Shown piece after piece: positions 27,801 to 32,121 of a DNA stretch of 32,121 nucleotides; position 1 is the stretch's first letter; every line of letters begins with the position of its first letter. The DNA is from Acidimicrobiaceae bacterium. GTDB taxonomy: Bacteria > Actinomycetota > Acidimicrobiia > Acidimicrobiales > RAAP-2. The DNA is taken from assembly GCA_003169235.1 (NCBI GenBank), contig PMPX01000072.1:706-32826 (forward strand). The letters are read 5' to 3'. The notes below the pieces were generated by a model, which worked only from the letters and a program-made list of their open reading frames with translations, made no database searches and was not told the origin of the DNA. The position numbers and the translations under genes were made by a program.

Positions 27801-28768
27801 CCACGAGTGACGACCTGCGCGCCCTGGCCGGTGCGCTGGGCGAGCGGGCCGCGTTGGAGCGGCCGCTCGGCCCCCTGACGACCTACGGCGTCGGAGGCCC
27901 GGCTGCGCTCTACGTCGAGGTCGAGGGCCCCGCCGACCTGGACGTCGTGCGCGCCGCCCTGCGGGAGCGGGCGGCGGGGGAGTGGGCCCCGATCTTCGTC
28001 ATCGGGCGCGGCTCCAACCTGCTGGTGTCCGACGAGGGCTTCGACGGGATCGTCCTGCATCTCGGCAGCGGTTTCGCCGGGCTCGAGCTGCCCGACCCCG
28101 CCGGTGCGGCTCCGGTGGTGCGGGCAGGGGCCGCCCTGGCGCTCCCGGTCCTGGCCCGCCGGGTGGCCGATGCCGGCTGGTCGGGGCTGTCGTGGGCCGT
28201 CGGCGTGCCCGGATCGGTCGGGGGCGCCGTGCGCATGAACGCCGGTGGGCACGGGTCGGACATGGCCTCGTGCCTCGTCCGGTACCGCTGGGTCGACCTC
28301 GTCGGGGACGCCGGGGGGACCGACGACGCCGCCCGCCTGGCCTACGCCTACCGGACCTCCTCGGTCACGCCCACCCAGCTCGTCGTGGAGGCGGACATCG
28401 GCGTCACGCCGGGATCGGTGGAGGTGGAGCAGGCGGCGGTGAGCGCCATCGTCAGATGGCGGCGCGAGCACCAGCCCGGCGGCGCCAATGCGGGCTCGGT
28501 GTTCACCAACCCCGAGGATGACTCGGCGGGGCGGCTGATCGAGTCGGCGGGGCTGAAGGGCTTCCGGCTCGGCACGGCGCACGTGTCGGAGAAGCACGCC
28601 AACTTCATCCAGGCGGACAAGGGCGGCCGGGCCGACGACGTCCATGCGCTGATGGAGCACGTCCGGGGGGTGGTCGCCGAGCGCTGCGGGGTCACGTTGC
28701 GCACGGAGGTCCGCCTTCTGGGTTTCGGCGACGGGAAGACTGGCGCAGTGCACGGAGCGCCGCGATGA
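27794..28768 (+). CDS. murB: UDP-N-acetylenolpyruvoylglucosamine reductase MurB
   Basis: LTTYGVGGPAALYVEVEG, GRGSNLLVSDEGFDGIV, GVPGSVGGAVRMNAGGHG, NAGSVFTNPEDDSAGRLIESAGLKGFRLG, VSEKHANFI. Start GTG 27794 or 27797. Confidence 0.95.
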   Translation: MVTTSDDLRALAGALGERAALERPLGPLTTYGVGGPAALYVEVEGPADLDVVRAALRERAAGEWAPIFVIGRGSNLLVSDEGFDGIVLHLGSGFAGLELPDPAGAAPVVRAGAALALPVLARRVADAGWSGLSWAVGVPGSVGGAVRMNAGGHGSDMASCLVRYRWVDLVGDAGGTDDAARLAYAYRTSSVTPTQLVVEADIGVTPGSVEVEQAAVSAIVRWRREHQPGGANAGSVFTNPEDDSAGRLIESAGLKGFRLGTAHVSEKHANFIQADKGGRADDVHALMEHVRGVVAERCGVTLRTEVRLLGFGDGKTGAVHGAPR

Positions 28769-29610
28769 CACCGGTCGACACGGAGACCGGCAAGGGGTCG
28801 CGTCCGAGCCGCAGCGCCGACCGCCGGGGGAGGCAGGGCGCCGGGCGAGGCGGCGGCCGGATGGACCCGCGCATCTCGGCCCGGCGGACCGCCGTCACGA
28901 AGGAGAAAGGCCGTCGCCGGCTGCGCGTGGTCGTCATCGGCCTGGCCGGGACCGGGTGCCTCGTGGCCGGCTGGTTCCTCCTGCATTCGTCGCTCTTCTC
29001 GGCCCGCTCCCTGACGGTCACGGGGAACGTGCACGAGAGCGCCGCGCAGGTCGAGGCGCAGGCGGGCCTGGCCGGCCACCCGCCGCTGCTCGACGTGAAC
29101 ACCGGTGCGGCGGCGTCGGCGGTCGAGCAGCTGCCCTGGGTGCGCTCGGCCACGGTGCACGTCTCGTGGCCCGACGGCGTGCAGATTCAGGTGACCGAGG
29201 ATGTCCCGCGCCTCGTCGTGAGTCAGCCGGATGGGCACTGGGACACAGTGAGCGCGGACGGCCGGGTGCTGAGCGTGTCGACCTCCCGGCCGCCCGGGCT
29301 GATCCTCCTCACGGTGCCGCAGGCCCCGGGAGCGCCGGGCAGCGCGATCTCGGCCAGGGACGAACCGGGCCTCCGGGTCGCCTCGACCCTGCCCGCCTCC
29401 TTCGCCGCGCAGGTCACGGCGGTCACGGTGGAGCCGGCGGGCTGGATCCAGCTGGCGATGACGACCCCGATCCTGGTCGACATCGGCTCGGCCACCGAGC
29501 TCACGGCCAAGTACGAGGACGTGTCGTCCATTTTGGCCGGCGCGACCCTGCACAACGGCGATGTCATCGACGTCAGCGTGCCGGATGCCCCGACGGTGAC
29601 GCCCGGGTGA
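28765..29610 (+). CDS. ftsQ: Cell division protein FtsQ/DivIB (POTRA)
   Basis: Basic cytoplasmic N-terminus, one TM, then LFSARSLTVTGNVHESAAQVEAQAGLAGHPPLLDVNTGAAASAVEQLPWVRSATVHVSWPDGVQIQVTEDVPRLV (POTRA_1/FtsQ). ATGA overlap with murB. Confidence 0.9.
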   Translation: MTPVDTETGKGSRPSRSADRRGRQGAGRGGGRMDPRISARRTAVTKEKGRRRLRVVVIGLAGTGCLVAGWFLLHSSLFSARSLTVTGNVHESAAQVEAQAGLAGHPPLLDVNTGAAASAVEQLPWVRSATVHVSWPDGVQIQVTEDVPRLVVSQPDGHWDTVSADGRVLSVSTSRPPGLILLTVPQAPGAPGSAISARDEPGLRVASTLPASFAAQVTAVTVEPAGWIQLAMTTPILVDIGSATELTAKYEDVSSILAGATLHNGDVIDVSVPDAPTVTPG

Positions 29611-29620
29611 CCTAGGATGC

Positions 29621-29649
29621 TTGACCAGCCTGAACACCCCTCCTATGGT
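29621..29649 (+). promoter_or_regulatory. Predicted sigma70-like promoter upstream of ftsZ
   Basis: TTGACC (29621-29626), 17-nt spacer, TATGGT (29644-29649), in the ftsQ-ftsZ intergenic region. Confidence 0.6.
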
Positions 29650-29677
29650 GGGGTCACGTTGCCGAACTGTGAACATC

Positions 29678-29694
29678 AACCTTCCCAAAAGGTT
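29678..29694 (+). other. Inverted repeat/hairpin in predicted ftsZ 5'-leader
   Basis: AACCTT-cccaa-AAGGTT perfect 6-bp arms with 5-nt loop. Confidence 0.6.
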
Positions 29695-29789
29695 CAGGGA
29701 TGGGTGATGGGACTCACGTCCCCGGTGACGGCTGGCGGTCCGTACCAGCGAGCGAACGGTCGGCGATCGACCCGAGGACGAGGGAGTTC

Positions 29790-30896
29790 ATGACGACCGT
29801 GCCTTCCCAGGGCAACTACCTGGCAGTCATCAAGGTGGTCGGGGTCGGCGGCGGCGGCGTCAATGCCGTCAACCGGATGATCGACTCGGGCCTCCGCAAC
29901 GTCGAGTTCATCGCGGCCAACACCGACGCGCAGGCGCTGCTGATGAGCGACGCCGACCTGAAGCTGGACATCGGGCGCCAGCTGACCCGCGGGCTCGGGG
30001 CGGGCAGCGACCCCGAGGTGGGGCGACTGGCCGCCGAGGAGCACCGGCCCGACATAGAGGAGGCGCTCCAGGGCGCCGACATGGTCTTCATCACCGCCGG
30101 CAAGGGCGGCGGCACCGGGACCGGCGCCGCACCGGTCTTCGCCGAGATCGCCAAGGGCCTGGGCGCCCTGACCATCGGCGTGGTGACCCGCCCCTTCACG
30201 TTCGAGGGTCGGCGCCGTGCCATGCAGGCCGAGAAGGGGATCCAGATCCTCAAGGAGAAGGTCGACACGCTCATCGTCATCCCGAACGACCGCCTGCTCA
30301 CCGTGTCCAACGACAAGACCAGCATGGTCAACGCCTTCAAGATGGCGGACGAGGTCCTGCTGCAGGGCGTGCGGGGCATCACCGACCTCATCACGGTGCC
30401 CGGGCTGATCAACACCGACTTCGCCGACGTGAAGATGGTCATGACCAACGCCGGCACGGCGATCATGGGCATCGGCTCGTCCATCGGCGAGGGCCGGGCG
30501 GCCAACGCGGCCCGGGCGGCCATCACGTCGCCGCTGCTCGAGGCGTCCATCGAAGGGGCCCGGGGCATGGTCCTGAACATCGCCGGCGGCTCGGACCTCG
30601 GGCTCTTCGAGGTGAACGAGGCGGCGGAGATCATCCACGCCGTCGCCCACCCCGACGCCAACATCATCTTCGGCGCCGTGATCGACGACAACATGGGCGA
30701 CGAGGTCCGCGTCACCGTGATCGCCGCCGGCTTCGAGCGCTGGGACGAAGGTGCGCCGTCCTCGAAGTCCGCCGACCTGGCCTCGTCGATCTTCGCCACG
30801 CCCGAACCGGTGGACATCTTCGCCGACGCCACGGGGTCCGAGGACGAGCTCGACCTGGGTGACGACGATTTCGACGTCCCCTCCTTCCTTCGCTAG
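29790..30896 (+). CDS. ftsZ: Cell division GTPase FtsZ
   Basis: [63 protein letters not shown]-terminal peptide [14 protein letters not shown] 29790 preceded by GAGGGAG. Confidence 0.98.
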   Translation: MTTVPSQGNYLAVIKVVGVGGGGVNAVNRMIDSGLRNVEFIAANTDAQALLMSDADLKLDIGRQLTRGLGAGSDPEVGRLAAEEHRPDIEEALQGADMVFITAGKGGGTGTGAAPVFAEIAKGLGALTIGVVTRPFTFEGRRRAMQAEKGIQILKEKVDTLIVIPNDRLLTVSNDKTSMVNAFKMADEVLLQGVRGITDLITVPGLINTDFADVKMVMTNAGTAIMGIGSSIGEGRAANAARAAITSPLLEASIEGARGMVLNIAGGSDLGLFEVNEAAEIIHAVAHPDANIIFGAVIDDNMGDEVRVTVIAAGFERWDEGAPSSKSADLASSIFATPEPVDIFADATGSEDELDLGDDDFDVPSFLR

Positions 30897-31545
30897 CGAC
30901 GAGGTCGCGCGGAGGCTGCACGCCGTCCGGCAGCGCATCGAGCGCGCCGGTGGCGACCCTGCCCGGGTCCGGGTGATCGCCGTGACGAAGGGGTTCGGGA
31001 TCGATGCGGTCCGGGCCGCCCTCGACGTCGGACTGCACGACGTGGGTGAGAACTACGCCGCCGAGCTCGTGGCGAAGGCGTCGGACCCGCGGCCCGACGG
31101 CGTCGTCTGGCACTTCCTCGGGGCGGTGCAGCGCAACAAGGTGGCGCAGCTGGCGCCGATCGTCGGCCTGTGGCAGAGCGTCGCCCGGGAGGCCGAGGGC
31201 GCCCGGATCGCGCGGTTCGCCCCCGGGGCCAGGGTCCTCGTGGAGGTCGAGGCCACGGGCCTGCCGGGCCGAAACGGCTGCCCGCCGGCGGGGGTGGGTG
31301 ACCTGGTGGCCCGGCTCGGGGGCCTGGGGCTCGACGTGCGGGGCCTCATGACCGTGGCGGCACCCGGTCCGGCCGCCGCACAGGAGGCCTTCGAAGCGGT
31401 GAGGCGGCTGGCCGACCAATTGGGCCTCGAGGAGCGCTCCATGGGCATGACCGACGACCTGGAGGCCGCCGTGGCGGCGGGGTCGACCATGGTCCGGGTC
31501 GGGCGTGCCCTCTTCGGCGACCGGCCGCCACGCCACGCGGGGTGA
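30859..31545 (+). CDS. YggS-family PLP homeostasis protein
   Basis: [69 protein letters not shown]. Only plausible start is GTG 30859, overlapping the ftsZ 3' end. Confidence 0.87.
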   Translation: MTTISTSPPSFASDEVARRLHAVRQRIERAGGDPARVRVIAVTKGFGIDAVRAALDVGLHDVGENYAAELVAKASDPRPDGVVWHFLGAVQRNKVAQLAPIVGLWQSVAREAEGARIARFAPGARVLVEVEATGLPGRNGCPPAGVGDLVARLGGLGLDVRGLMTVAAPGPAAAQEAFEAVRRLADQLGLEERSMGMTDDLEAAVAAGSTMVRVGRALFGDRPPRHAG

Positions 31546-31660
31546 GGCGGACGCGGGGCGTCTGGGGGCGCCCGGGCGGGCGGAGGTCGCCGGGCGCAGG
31601 CACGCAAGGCCCGCCAGGGTTGCCGAGCAGGCACTACGCTGTCACTCGACAGGAGAAGGT

Positions 31661-32121
31661 ATGTCACCCTCGTTCATGAAGAAGACCATGGTGTATCTCG
31701 GCCTGCTCGACGACGAGTACGACGAGTACGACGACCTGGAGGACAGGGCACCCCGCGGGTTCTCGGCCGCCACCAGGGTCGACCCCCGGCCGGGCCAGGA
31801 CTACGACCAGCCGGAGGAGTCCCAGTACAGCGGCGGCATGACCAGGGTCCGGACCATCCCCCGCGAGTCGGCCGTCCCCGCCCAGCCGAAGCCGGCACCG
31901 AGCAACCCCTCGCCGCGCCAGAGCTCGGTGCGCGCCGTGCCCGTGGACACCTCCATCAGCCCCTCCGGGTCGGCGCCGTCGTCGGCCCGGGTGCACGTGG
32001 TGGCGCCTTCGCGGTTCGGCGACGCCAAGGAGATCGCGGACCGTCTCAAGGACAACCGGCCCGTGATCGTGAACCTGCAGATGGCCGATCGCGACCTGCA
32101 GCGGCGGATGATCGACTTCTG
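31661..32121 (+). CDS. sepF: Cell division protein SepF (3' truncated by window end)
   Basis: MSPSFMKKTMVYLGLLDDEYDEYDD N-terminus, linker, then VHVVAPSRFGDAKEIADRLKDNRPVIVNLQMADRDLQRRMIDF; AGGAGAAGGT Shine-Dalgarno-like sequence directly upstream. Absent from the ORF track because it runs off the end. Confidence 0.95.
   Translation, partial: MSPSFMKKTMVYLGLLDDEYDEYDDLEDRAPRGFSAATRVDPRPGQDYDQPEESQYSGGMTRVRTIPRESAVPAQPKPAPSNPSPRQSSVRAVPVDTSISPSGSAPSSARVHVVAPSRFGDAKEIADRLKDNRPVIVNLQMADRDLQRRMIDF

Noticed and set aside
29700-29789. 30-residue N-terminal extension of FtsZ from the track start
   Set aside because: [30 protein letters not shown] is not FtsZ-like; ATG 29790 has a Shine-Dalgarno-like GAGGGAG and matches the family N-terminus.
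1-32121. CRISPR arrays, tRNA/rRNA genes, transposases, toxin-antitoxin or phage genes
   Set aside because: No repeat-spacer periodicity, tRNA-like cloverleaf, rRNA signature or mobile-element protein was recognised by reading; the HNH protein looks chromosomal rather than phage or restriction associated. A tRNAscan-SE/Infernal run would be needed to exclude small RNAs fully.

Overview
High-GC chromosomal window, most consistent with an actinobacterium (possibly Acidimicrobiia-like; the taxonomy is inference). Roughly the first 16 kb is ordinary metabolic and housekeeping content: CocE/NonD-type hydrolase, polytopic glycosyltransferase-like protein, B12-domain-less methylmalonyl-CoA mutase large subunit, VOC protein, CtaG-like oxidase assembly protein, aldo/keto reductase, alpha/beta hydrolase, CapA-like protein, LMW-PTP, acyl-CoA synthetase, LapA-like and DUF3040-like membrane proteins, ROK kinase, HNH endonuclease and a lipoate-ligase-like protein. 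The second half is a division/cell-wall (dcw) cluster: mraZ-rsmH-ftsL-like-ftsI-murE-mraY-ftsW-murG-murC-murB-ftsQ-ftsZ-yggS-like-sepF, with sepF cut by the window end. I found no mobile element, CRISPR array, rRNA or tRNA, and no convincing new defence or biosynthetic system. The points most worth checking are: (i) an ftsI N-terminus with an in-frame TAG and no usable upstream start; (ii) the absence of murF and murD from their usual slots, with a 20-codon mini-ORF in the murD slot; (iii) a 10-bp-periodic MraZ-box-like array before mraZ; (iv) low-complexity insertions inside MurE and MurG; (v) a near-ideal promoter plus hairpin before ftsZ; (vi) a recurrent -10-like hexamer 6-9 nt upstream of operon-first start codons, suggesting leaderless transcripts.
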